From NCBI RefSeq assembly GCF_016125575.1, contig NZ_WGLM01000004.1:897475-961474 (forward strand): a stretch of 64,000 nucleotides of DNA. The letters are read 5' to 3'. This DNA comes from Limimaricola sp. (GTDB lineage Bacteria > Pseudomonadota > Alphaproteobacteria > Rhodobacterales > Rhodobacteraceae). Of this stretch, positions 1-7,874 are shown piece by piece. The notes below the pieces were generated by a model. The model did no database searches and was not told where the DNA came from. It worked only from the letters and a program-made list of their open reading frames with translations. The stretch's first letter is position 1; every line of letters starts with the position of its first letter. The position numbers were made by a program, and so were the translations under genes.

Positions 1-816
1 GGCATCCATGTGGCCGAGCGTGACACGCAAGCACGCCGCCAGCCACGTCCGCGCGGCACCTTCGTCAATACATGGTCTGTCGACGGTTTCATCTCTGAAG
101 GGCTGCAACCGGCCGAACTGGGCTGGGGGACGCACGAGACATGGTTTCCCGAAAATGGCCACCGGCATGTGTCCGGCTGTGGCGCCGCGATCTGGCTGGA
201 CCGGCCCGGCGCGATCACCCGCGTGCATAGCTGGTGCCCTACGCCCGGCCCGCAATTCGGCTTTCTGGTGACCCATAACGAGGCGATCTCGATCGCCGAC
301 TATTACACGGTTGGCGATCCGGCCGCGCCAGATTACCGCCCGACATGCCATTACGCCTATCATCCTTGCGACGATGCGGTGCTCAGTCTGCACGAGATGT
401 TTGGCGCCGGGCGGCCGCAGGAGACACAGGAAATCCTCGATGCCGACGAGATCGTCGAGGGCGGTGACGAGTTGGGTGTGCTGCTTTATGGGCATGCGCG
501 TAATGCCTTGTGGTACGGCTCGCGCCTGAGCAATGCCGAGGCCCGGCGGCTGGCCCCCTATCAGAACGCGACCGGTCTGCAGGTGACATCTGCCGTGTTG
601 GCCGGGATGGTCTGGGCGCTGGAGAACCCCCGCGCGGGCATCGTCGAGACCGACGAGATGGACCATGTCCGCTGTCTGCAGGTGCAACGTCCCTACCTCG
701 GCCCGGTCGAGGCGCACTACACCGATTGGACGCCGCTGGCCCACCGCTGGCAGCAGTTTCCAGAGGACATCGACGAGGCCGACCCTTGGCAGTTTCGCAA
801 CGTCCTGGCCTCTTGA
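1..816 (+). CDS. hss: Homospermidine synthase, 3' part (5' end outside window)
   Basis: The frame is open from the first base, so the gene is cut by the window edge; a GTG at 10 is internal, not a start. About 270 residues of the C-terminal part are present. The family forms homospermidine from putrescine (NAD-dependent, EC 2.5.1.44) in polyamine metabolism in the cytoplasm. The sequence NTWSVDGFISEGLQPAELGW followed by THE and an HVSGCGAAIWLD stretch is characteristic of bacterial homospermidine synthases, which belong to the saccharopine dehydrogenase-like fold. The NAD-binding N-terminal half is not visible. The gene ends about 80 bp before hisC on the same strand. The identification rests on recalled family sequence and is fairly sure. 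Confidence 0.85.
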   Translation, partial: GIHVAERDTQARRQPRPRGTFVNTWSVDGFISEGLQPAELGWGTHETWFPENGHRHVSGCGAAIWLDRPGAITRVHSWCPTPGPQFGFLVTHNEAISIADYYTVGDPAAPDYRPTCHYAYHPCDDAVLSLHEMFGAGRPQETQEILDADEIVEGGDELGVLLYGHARNALWYGSRLSNAEARRLAPYQNATGLQVTSAVLAGMVWALENPRAGIVETDEMDHVRCLQVQRPYLGPVEAHYTDWTPLAHRWQQFPEDIDEADPWQFRNVLAS

Positions 817-897
817 TGGCGTGGCGGCACCTTGTCTCTGGCCTCCGTCGGGGCGGGGGGCTAGAAGGACGCGACAGCTGCCAAGCGCGAGATTGAG

Positions 898-2001
898 ATG
901 GCGCCCAAGATCGAACCCCAGCCTGGAATCATGGACATCGCCCTTTATCAGGGCGGTCAATCCGCGCTGCCGGGGCAGGGCGACGTGCTCAAGCTCTCGT
1001 CGAACGAGAACCATTATGGCTTTTCCGACAAGGCACGCGAGGCGTTCCAGAAATCCGCCCGAACGCTGAACCGTTACCCCGGAACCGACCATGGCGCGCT
1101 GCGTACTGCAATCGGCGAAATTCACGGGATTGATCCCGACCGCGTGATCTGCGGCGTCGGCTCGGACGAGGTGCTGCAGTTCGTGGCACAGGCCTATGCC
1201 GGGCCGGGGACCGAGGTGATCCACACCCAGCACGGCTTTGCGATGTACCCGATCCTTGCCCGTGCGGTAGGGGCCACGCCGGTTGCGGTGCCTGAAGTTG
1301 ATCGAACCGTCGATGTCGATGCGATCCTGCGCGCCTGCACCGCAAAGACACGCATCGTGTTCCTGACCAACCCCGGCAACCCCACCGGAACAATGCTGCC
1401 CGAGGAAGAGGTGGCCCGGCTGGCCGAGGGCCTGCCGCCCCGTGCGATCCTTGTCATCGATTCCGCCTATGTCGAGTTCGCCGAGGGGCGCGACGGTGGC
1501 ATCGCCCTGGTCGAGGCGCGCGAGAATGTCGTGATGACCCGCACCTTTTCCAAGCTTTACGGGCTGGGCGGGCTGCGCATCGGCTGGGGCTATGGCCCGC
1601 AGACGATCATCGACGTGCTGAACCGCATCCGGCAGCCGTTCAACCTGTCCGATACCCAGCTTGTCACCGCCGAGGCTGCGCTGCGCGACCGCGACTTTGC
1701 CGAGCGGTGTGTGCATGAAAATGCCAAGTGGCGGGCCTGGATGGCGGGCCGACTGAACGAGATCGGTGTCGATTGCGATCCGTCCTTCACCAACTTCGTG
1801 CTGGCTCGTTTCGAGAACGAGGACGAGGCGCTGGCCTGCGACGCACACTTGAAATCGCAGCGTATCATCGTGCGTCATGTTGCCAATTACGGGCTGCCGC
1901 ACTGCCTGCGCATCACCGTGGGTGATGAAAGTGCCTGCCGCCGCGTGGTTCACGCCATCGCCCAGTTCAAGGGCGCGCGGGTGAAAGAGGCGGTGGAATG
2001 A
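898..2001 (+). CDS. hisC: Histidinol-phosphate / aromatic aminotransferase
   Basis: 367-residue fold-type I PLP aminotransferase. The PLP lysine is K219 in TRTFSKLYG, with NPGNPTG at 158-164 and the D188/Y191 pair (IDSAYVEF) in the expected order; R227 follows in GGLRIGWG. Length is typical of HisC. The family transfers an amino group between glutamate and imidazole-acetol phosphate in histidine synthesis, and many members also act on aromatic keto acids. Its stop overlaps the tyrA start by 4 bp (ATGA), so the pair is translationally coupled. That context suggests use in tyrosine/phenylalanine synthesis, either as well as or instead of histidine; the sequence alone does not separate the two. 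Confidence 0.9.
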   Translation: MAPKIEPQPGIMDIALYQGGQSALPGQGDVLKLSSNENHYGFSDKAREAFQKSARTLNRYPGTDHGALRTAIGEIHGIDPDRVICGVGSDEVLQFVAQAYAGPGTEVIHTQHGFAMYPILARAVGATPVAVPEVDRTVDVDAILRACTAKTRIVFLTNPGNPTGTMLPEEEVARLAEGLPPRAILVIDSAYVEFAEGRDGGIALVEARENVVMTRTFSKLYGLGGLRIGWGYGPQTIIDVLNRIRQPFNLSDTQLVTAEAALRDRDFAERCVHENAKWRAWMAGRLNEIGVDCDPSFTNFVLARFENEDEALACDAHLKSQRIIVRHVANYGLPHCLRITVGDESACRRVVHAIAQFKGARVKEAVE

Positions 2002-2918
2002 GCGTGATCTACGACCGGGTCGCGTTGATCGGGTTGGGTCTGATCGCGGGGTCGATGGCGCTGGCGATGAAGCGCGCGGGCCTCGCGGGCGAGATCGTGG
2101 GCACCGCCCGCAGCGCCGAGACTCGCGCCGTGGCGCGCGAGATCGGCCTGTGCGATCGCGTGGTCGATACCGCTGCCGAGGCGGCCGACGGGGCCGATCT
2201 GGTGGTGCTGTGCGTGCCCGTCGGCGCGATGAGCGCGGTTGCGGCCGAGATCGGCCCGGTGCTGAAACAGGGCGCCACCGTCAGCGATGTTGGTTCTGTC
2301 AAGGGCGCGGTCATCGCCGCCGTCGCGCCGCAGCTGCCTGAGGGTGTGCATTTCATCCCCGCCCACCCGCTGGCGGGCACCGAGCATTCCGGCCCGCGCG
2401 CGGGCTTTGCCGAGTTGTTCGACAATCGCTGGTGCATTCTTGTGCCCGGCGATGCCGACCGCGCGGCGGTGGCGCGGTTGCGCGCGCTGTGGGAAGGCAT
2501 CGGCAGCAATGTCGACGAGATGGAGGCCGATCACCACGACCTCGTCCTTGCCGTCACCAGCCACGCGCCGCACCTCATCGCCTACACGATGGTCGGCGTG
2601 GCCGACGATCTGGGCCGTGTCACCGACAGCGAGGTCATCAAATATTCCGCCGCGGGTTTCCGCGACTTCACCCGCATCGCGGCCTCTGATCCCACGATGT
2701 GGCGCGACGTGTTCCTGACCAACAAGGATGCGACGCTGGAAATCCTCGGCCGTTTCACCGAGGAACTCTTTGCGCTGCAACGCGCGATCCGTACCGGCGA
2801 CGGGCAGCACCTGTTCGACTATTTCACGCGCACGCGCGCCATCCGGCGCGGCATCATCGAGGCCGGGCAGGATACCGCCGCGCCCGACTTTGGCCGCACA
2901 CCCTCCAAGGCGGGCTAG
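1998..2918 (+). CDS. tyrA: Prephenate/arogenate dehydrogenase
   Basis: 306-residue NAD(P)-dependent dehydrogenase of tyrosine synthesis. The N-terminal Rossmann motif is [11 protein letters not shown] (GxGxxxG) near residues 9-19. [10 protein letters not shown] is the TyrA substrate-site motif, and an SHAPHL motif follows around residue 190. There is no chorismate mutase domain, so this is the monofunctional form. It starts with an ATG overlapping the hisC stop and ends tail-to-tail with the DUF2125 gene, the two stops overlapping by 4 bp. Whether it prefers prephenate or arogenate (cyclohexadienyl type) cannot be told from sequence here. Confidence 0.9.
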   Translation: MSVIYDRVALIGLGLIAGSMALAMKRAGLAGEIVGTARSAETRAVAREIGLCDRVVDTAAEAADGADLVVLCVPVGAMSAVAAEIGPVLKQGATVSDVGSVKGAVIAAVAPQLPEGVHFIPAHPLAGTEHSGPRAGFAELFDNRWCILVPGDADRAAVARLRALWEGIGSNVDEMEADHHDLVLAVTSHAPHLIAYTMVGVADDLGRVTDSEVIKYSAAGFRDFTRIAASDPTMWRDVFLTNKDATLEILGRFTEELFALQRAIRTGDGQHLFDYFTRTRAIRRGIIEAGQDTAAPDFGRTPSKAG

Positions 2919-3889
2919 AAAAGCCGCGGCGCGGGGCCCAGCGGCAGCGGCCCCAGCATCATCCGGCCATCGGCAAGGCGCAGCGTCAGCTTGACCGCGC
3001 CATCCGCGCGCGCACCCAATGCGGTCCATAGCGGGGCCGCCTGCGGCGCGATCAGGCCCGCGCCTACCAGCATTTTCACAATTTGCGGCCATCCCGACAG
3101 CGTCAGGTCAAGGCTGCCTGAAAGCTGGCCGCTGGTATCGATTGTCAGGTTCCCCGCTCCGTTCAGCGCGAGGTCGCCCCAATGCGCCTGCACCGATTTC
3201 ACGGCGATCCCCGTCGGGCGCGGTGGCGTGCCCGCGACCGCGTGGCGGTCAAGCGGCCGGTCGAAAGTGACGGTGCTGTCGACATGCATGTCGGCAATGG
3301 GTTCGGGCAGCGCCTTGCCGGGGTCGATGACATCGAGAACCTCGGCCGGCAGGCGCAGGTTCACCACGTCGGCGTAAAGATCGTAGCCTTGCGGCGCGCC
3401 CGAGGGCCGCAGCGCGAAAAGCGCATGGTCGATCTCGGCCTGCCATCCCTTGTCGGAGGTCGCGGTCGCCACCCCCACCTCGGCCGTCAGCCGGTCCAAC
3501 CGCAGCGCGGGCGTGGGCGCGACCGAAACGCTGGCCTTCATGCCCTGCGCCTGCACCGCAACGCGCTGCCCCGGCAGGGTCAGCGTCTGACTGTCGGGCC
3601 AGATGGCGATCAGGTGATTGGGCTGGTAGCTGAGCGCCAGAAGCTGGAAGAAGGCCGCCTTCCAGCCGATGCCCGTCTTGGGATCGGCCAGCGCCGGATC
3701 GCTGAGCGTCGTGTCAAAGCGCGAGGGAAAGCCCACCGTCTTGAGGTCGCTGAAGCCCACCTGCCAGCCATCTGCGGCCAGTTCGCCCAGCAGGGCGCGG
3801 CCCTGCCGTTCCACCGCGAAGGCGCCCACGAACCAGTAGCCGCCGTAAAGCCCGGCCAGCACAAGGACAACGATCAGCAAACGGCGCAT
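2915..3889 (-). CDS. DUF2125 domain protein, membrane-anchored
   Basis: 324 residues. An N-terminal hydrophobic segment (about residues 3-22, LLIVVLVLAGLYGGYWFVGA) acts as an uncleaved anchor or signal, so most of the protein is probably periplasmic. The body, with GWQVGFSDLKTVGFPSRFD and LSYQPNHLIAIWPDSQ, matches the alphaproteobacterial DUF2125 family, whose function is unknown; it is built of AsmA/LolA-like beta-rich repeats. The start is 46 bp from the divergently transcribed ChaC gene, so the two promoters share a short region. The stop overlaps tyrA. Confidence 0.8.
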   Translation of the reverse strand: MRRLLIVVLVLAGLYGGYWFVGAFAVERQGRALLGELAADGWQVGFSDLKTVGFPSRFDTTLSDPALADPKTGIGWKAAFFQLLALSYQPNHLIAIWPDSQTLTLPGQRVAVQAQGMKASVSVAPTPALRLDRLTAEVGVATATSDKGWQAEIDHALFALRPSGAPQGYDLYADVVNLRLPAEVLDVIDPGKALPEPIADMHVDSTVTFDRPLDRHAVAGTPPRPTGIAVKSVQAHWGDLALNGAGNLTIDTSGQLSGSLDLTLSGWPQIVKMLVGAGLIAPQAAPLWTALGARADGAVKLTLRLADGRMMLGPLPLGPAPRLF

Positions 3890-3935
3890 CCCCGCCCCTT
3901 CCTTTCGGACACCGAAGGGTGTTTACAGAGCCGCG

Positions 3936-4517
3936 ATGACAAGGACCAGCCCGATAGAGACGGCCGACCCGCTTTGGGTCTTCGGCTATGGATCGCTTCT
4001 GTGGAACCCCGGTTTCGCCCCGGCCGAGGCCGTGGTCGCGCGGCTGGACGGCTATCACCGCAGCTTTTGCATGCTGTCGATCCACCATCGCGGCACAGAG
4101 GAGGATCCGGGCCTTGTGCTGGCGCTCGATGCGCTGGATGGGGCCACCTGCACCGGCATGGCCTTTCGCGTCGCCGCAGCCGACCGCGATGCGGTTCTGG
4201 CCGACCTGCGCGAGCGCGAGCTGATCTCGTCGGCCTATCTCGAACGGGTGCTGCCGATTGGGCTGGCTGACGGCCGCGTCGTGCAGGCGCTGGCCTACAT
4301 CGTCGATCCGGCGCACCGGCAATATTGCCGCTTTCCGCTGGAACAGCAGGCACAGATGATTGCCCATGCAACGGGGGGTCGCGGGCCGAACTGGGAATAC
4401 CTCGACAATACCGCACGCCGCCTGCACCAGATCGGCATTGCCGACCCTGATCTGGACTGGCTGGAGGGGCGCGTTGCGGCCCTGCGGAGCGCGGCACAAG
4501 GCCACGAAAAGGCATAA
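3936..4517 (+). CDS. ChaC-like gamma-glutamylcyclotransferase
   Basis: 193 residues. The opening FGYGSLLWNPGF is the YGSL motif that binds the gamma-glutamyl group in gamma-glutamylcyclotransferases, and the ERELISSAYLERVLP region carries the glutamate expected as general acid/base. ChaC enzymes split glutathione to 5-oxoproline and Cys-Gly in the cytoplasm. Length is typical for bacterial ChaC. The ATG at 3936 gives the first residues before the conserved core; no strong Shine-Dalgarno is visible. It lies 67 bp before the MotA/TolQ-like gene on the same strand; no functional link is evident. Confidence 0.85.
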   Translation: MTRTSPIETADPLWVFGYGSLLWNPGFAPAEAVVARLDGYHRSFCMLSIHHRGTEEDPGLVLALDALDGATCTGMAFRVAAADRDAVLADLRERELISSAYLERVLPIGLADGRVVQALAYIVDPAHRQYCRFPLEQQAQMIAHATGGRGPNWEYLDNTARRLHQIGIADPDLDWLEGRVAALRSAAQGHEKA

Positions 4518-4584
4518 ATCATTTGGGTTTCGACGGGTCACGACCTATGGTGCGGCAAAAGAAGCAGATGCAAGGAACCTGTCC

Positions 4585-5772
4585 GTGACGGACAAGCGGG
4601 AACCCGAAACAGAGCCCCAGTTCACCCAGCCCTTCCGCCAGATCATCTCGATGCTGGTGGCGCTCGTCTTGGTGGGGACGGGGGCCTATTTCGGGTATCG
4701 GACGCTGACCGCGGTGTTCGAATCGAACCCCTATCTCAACACTGTCATCCTGACCGTTTTCGCGCTGGGCGTGCTGTCGTGCTTTGCGCAGGTGGGCCAG
4801 TTGTGGCGGTCGGTGCGCTGGATCGAGGAATTCGCCAGCCAGCGCGTGGGCGCCACGTTGCCGCCCGCGCCGGGCCTGCTGGCGCCGCTGGCCACGCTGC
4901 TGCGTTCGCGCGGGGCGCGGATGCAATTGTCGGCCTCTTCCAGCCGGTCGATCCTCGATTCCGTCGCGCAGCGCATCGACGAGGACCGCGAGATCACACG
5001 CTACCTTGGCAACACGCTGATCTTCCTGGGCCTGCTGGGCACCTTCTATGGCCTGGCCACGACGGTGCCGGCGCTGGTGGAAACCATCAAGTCGCTTTCG
5101 CCCGCCGAGGGTGAAAGCGGCGCGGATATCTTCAACCGCCTGCAGATCGGCCTTGAATCGCAGCTGGGCGGGATGGGAACGGCGTTTTCCTCGTCGCTGA
5201 TGGGCCTTGCCGGTTCTCTCATCGTGGGCCTGCTGGAGCTGTTCGCGGGCCATGGCCAGAACCGCTTTTACCGCGAGCTGGAGGAGTGGCTGTCCTCGAT
5301 CACGCGTGTCGGGTTCTCTTCGGGCGACGAGGGCGGCAGCGGCGAGGGGGCCTTTATCGCCAGCGTCATCGACCAGATGGCCGAGCAGATGGAAGCTCTG
5401 CAACTCATGTTCACGCAGTCAGACGTGGCGCGTGCCCATGTCGATGAACGTCTGGGCGAACTGGCCACTTCGGTCGGCCAACTGGCGGCAAAGCTGGGCA
5501 ACGACGAGACCAATCAGGTGTTGCTGCGCGTGGCCGACGGGCAAGAGCGCCTGATCGAAAAGCTGCGCGACAGTGGCGTCGACGGGATTGATGCCGAAAG
5601 CCGGATGCGCCTGCGCTCTATTGATGTGCAGCTTCTGCGCATATTGGAAGAGATGTCGGCAGGACGGCAGGAATCGATTGCCGATCTGCGCAGCGACATT
5701 GCCGGTCTGACGCGCGCTTTGCGACAGGGCCGGGGCCGTCCGCAACCCGCCACCGAGACCGAGCGGAGCTAG
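4585..5772 (+). CDS. MotA/TolQ/ExbB-like membrane protein
   Basis: 395 residues from a GTG start at 4585, chosen because AAGGA (4572-4576) lies 8 nt upstream; the longer open frame to 4360 reads out of frame through the ChaC gene. Four membrane helices are visible at about 19-38, 50-70, 142-164 and 199-221. The third, LIFLGLLGTFYGLATT, and the fourth, MGTAFSSSLMGLAGSLIV, are the proton-channel helices of the MotA/TolQ/ExbB family. The tail (about 230-380) is predicted helical and cytoplasmic. It is 3 bp upstream of an OmpA/MotB-like partner, so the two probably form one proton-driven complex. What it drives is unknown; no tol, ton or flagellar genes are near. Confidence 0.8.
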   Translation: MTDKREPETEPQFTQPFRQIISMLVALVLVGTGAYFGYRTLTAVFESNPYLNTVILTVFALGVLSCFAQVGQLWRSVRWIEEFASQRVGATLPPAPGLLAPLATLLRSRGARMQLSASSSRSILDSVAQRIDEDREITRYLGNTLIFLGLLGTFYGLATTVPALVETIKSLSPAEGESGADIFNRLQIGLESQLGGMGTAFSSSLMGLAGSLIVGLLELFAGHGQNRFYRELEEWLSSITRVGFSSGDEGGSGEGAFIASVIDQMAEQMEALQLMFTQSDVARAHVDERLGELATSVGQLAAKLGNDETNQVLLRVADGQERLIEKLRDSGVDGIDAESRMRLRSIDVQLLRILEEMSAGRQESIADLRSDIAGLTRALRQGRGRPQPATETERS

Positions 5773-5775
5773 ACG

Positions 5776-7806
5776 ATGGGCCTGAGCCGTCGCTCATCGC
5801 GCTTCCACGCTTCGATCTGGCCGGGCTTCGTCGATGCGATGACGGGCCTGCTGCTGGTGCTGATGTTCGTGCTGACCATCTTCATGGTCATCCAGTTCGT
5901 GCTGCGCCAGACGATCACCGGGCAGGAAACCAAGCTCAACGCGCTGACTGCCGAGGTCAACCAACTGACCGAGGCACTGGGGCTGGCGCAGGACAAGTCG
6001 GCCGCGCTGGGCGATCAGGTCAGCACGCTGACCACTTCGCTTGCCGCCGCCAACGACAAGGCCAGCCAGCAGGAGGCCCTCATCGCCAGCCTGCGCGCCC
6101 AGTCCGATCAGCAGGCGGCGGCGCTGTCGGCGGCCAATGACAAGATCACCGGGTTCGAGGCGCAGGTTGCCGGGCTTCTGGCCGACCGCACCGACCTGCA
6201 GAACAAGGTGACCAGCCTGCAAGGCGACGTGGCGCAGAAGGTGTCGGAGGCCGAGGCGCTGAACCTTGCTCTGGCGCAGGCACGTTCCGAGATTGACGCC
6301 AATACCGAAGCGGCGCGACTGGCCGCCGCCCGGCGTGATGCGATGCAGGCCCTGCTGACCGAGCTGCAGGCCAAGGCCGGTGCCGACGCCACCCGCATTT
6401 CCGACCTTGAAGCGCAGCAGATGGCCGATGCCGCCGCCGCGCAGGCGCTGCGCGACAAGCTGCAGAATTCGCAAGCCGAGCTGACCTCGATGACGCTGGC
6501 GCTGGAGGAACAGCGCAAGAAGGCCGAGGAAACACTGACGCTGCTGGCCGCGACGCAGGACGCGCGCGACCAGTTGCAGGCGAACCTGACGGCGGCGCTG
6601 TTGGCCCAGCAGCAGGCGGAAACGGCGCTGGGCGATGCGCGGGCGCAGGGGCAGGACCTGTCCACCCAACTGGCCGCCGCGATTGCCGCGCGCGATGCCG
6701 CCAACAGCGATCTGGCCAGCGTCAAGGAGGCGCTGGACCAAGCGTTGAAGGACGCGCAGATGTCGCAGGAGGACCTGCAGCGCAAGCTGGCCGAGGCGGT
6801 GCTGGCGCGGCAGAACGCCGAATCCGCCGCCACGTCCGCCGCGGCCGACAGCGCCACGTTGCAGGACCGGTTGGCCGAAGCGCTGTTGGCCAACCAGAAG
6901 CTCACCGATCAGGCCAATACCGCCCAGCAAGACGCGTCTGACCTACAGACCCGGCTGGAGGCCGCGCTGGCCGCTCTTTCGGATGCCAAGGCGCAGGCCG
7001 CCGGCCAGATGACCGAGGCGCAACGCCAAGCGGCGCTGCTGGCCTCGGCCAATGCCGCACTCTCGGACCAACAGGCGCAGTCAACCGAGGCGCAGCGGCA
7101 GGTTGCACTGCTCAATCAGCAGATCGCGGCGCTGCGTACCCGGCTGGGCAACCTGCAGTCACAACTGAACCTTGCCGACCAGAACGACGCGCAATCGAAG
7201 GTGCAAATCCAGACGCTGGGCAATCAGCTTAACACCGCGATGGCCCGCGCTTTGGCCGCTGAGACGCGGCAGCGGCAACTGGAAGAGGCCGAGCGCCAGC
7301 GGCTTGCGGCCGAGGCGGCGCGGTTGCAGGCGCAGAACCAGAACCTTGAGAAATACCGTTCCGAGTTCTTTGGGCAGTTGCGCGACCTGATGGCCGGACA
7401 ACAGGGCATCCGCATCGTGGGGGACCGGTTCGTATTCTCGTCGGAAGTGCTGTTTGATCCGGGGCAGGCGACGCTGTCGGCCGACGGCAAGGCCGAGATC
7501 GCCAAGGTCGCGGGTATCCTCAAGAAGATCTCGGCGCAAATCCCCGACAGCATCGACTGGATCCTGCAGGTGGACGGCCACACTGACGATGTGCCGCTAA
7601 GTGGGACGGGTGAGTTCAAGAACAACTGGGAACTCAGCCAGGCCCGCGCGTTGTCGGTTGTGCTGTTCCTGATCAACGACGAGGGGCTCGACCCGCACCG
7701 CTTGTCGGCAAACGGGTTTGGCGAGTATCAGCCCATCGCGCAGGGTGACACCCCGGAAGCCCGCGCGCAGAACCGTCGGATCGAGCTGAAACTGACGGAA
7801 AAGTAG
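5776..7806 (+). CDS. Long coiled-coil OmpA/MotB-like peptidoglycan-binding protein
   Basis: 676 residues in three parts. Residues 1-45 hold one membrane helix preceded by PGFVDAMTG; Asp20 sits where MotB, TolR and ExbD carry their proton-accepting aspartate. Residues about 50-535 are an Ala/Gln/Leu/Asp-rich heptad-like region, an unusually long coiled coil. Residues about 545-676 are an OmpA/MotB peptidoglycan-binding domain, with VDGHTDDVP, NWELSQARA and the closing NRRIELKL. The partner is the MotA/TolQ-like gene 3 bp upstream. The layout fits a proton-powered stator whose rod spans the periplasm to the cell wall. It is followed by a strong hairpin and then convergent clpA. Confidence 0.85.
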   Translation: MGLSRRSSRFHASIWPGFVDAMTGLLLVLMFVLTIFMVIQFVLRQTITGQETKLNALTAEVNQLTEALGLAQDKSAALGDQVSTLTTSLAAANDKASQQEALIASLRAQSDQQAAALSAANDKITGFEAQVAGLLADRTDLQNKVTSLQGDVAQKVSEAEALNLALAQARSEIDANTEAARLAAARRDAMQALLTELQAKAGADATRISDLEAQQMADAAAAQALRDKLQNSQAELTSMTLALEEQRKKAEETLTLLAATQDARDQLQANLTAALLAQQQAETALGDARAQGQDLSTQLAAAIAARDAANSDLASVKEALDQALKDAQMSQEDLQRKLAEAVLARQNAESAATSAAADSATLQDRLAEALLANQKLTDQANTAQQDASDLQTRLEAALAALSDAKAQAAGQMTEAQRQAALLASANAALSDQQAQSTEAQRQVALLNQQIAALRTRLGNLQSQLNLADQNDAQSKVQIQTLGNQLNTAMARALAAETRQRQLEEAERQRLAAEAARLQAQNQNLEKYRSEFFGQLRDLMAGQQGIRIVGDRFVFSSEVLFDPGQATLSADGKAEIAKVAGILKKISAQIPDSIDWILQVDGHTDDVPLSGTGEFKNNWELSQARALSVVLFLINDEGLDPHRLSANGFGEYQPIAQGDTPEARAQNRRIELKLTEK

Positions 7807-7820
7807 GGGCCTGAATGCGA

Positions 7821-7850
7821 AACGCCCCCGCCTGTCAGGCGAGGGCGTTT
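7821..7850. terminator. Bidirectional terminator between the OmpA-like gene and clpA
   Basis: An inverted repeat pairs AACGCC...CGCCTG (from 7821) with CAGGCG...GGCGTT (to 7849) across a tiny loop, with T-rich sequence after it on the plus strand and A-rich before it. It lies between two convergent stops (7806 and 7875), so it can serve both genes. Confidence 0.75.
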
Positions 7851-7874
7851 GCCTTTTCGTGAGTGGCCGACGCC

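Noticed and set aside
4585..7806. Zorya anti-phage system
   Set aside because: Only a channel pair is present; no ZorC/D/E effectors, and the long coil is on the MotB-like partner. Neighbours are core genes.
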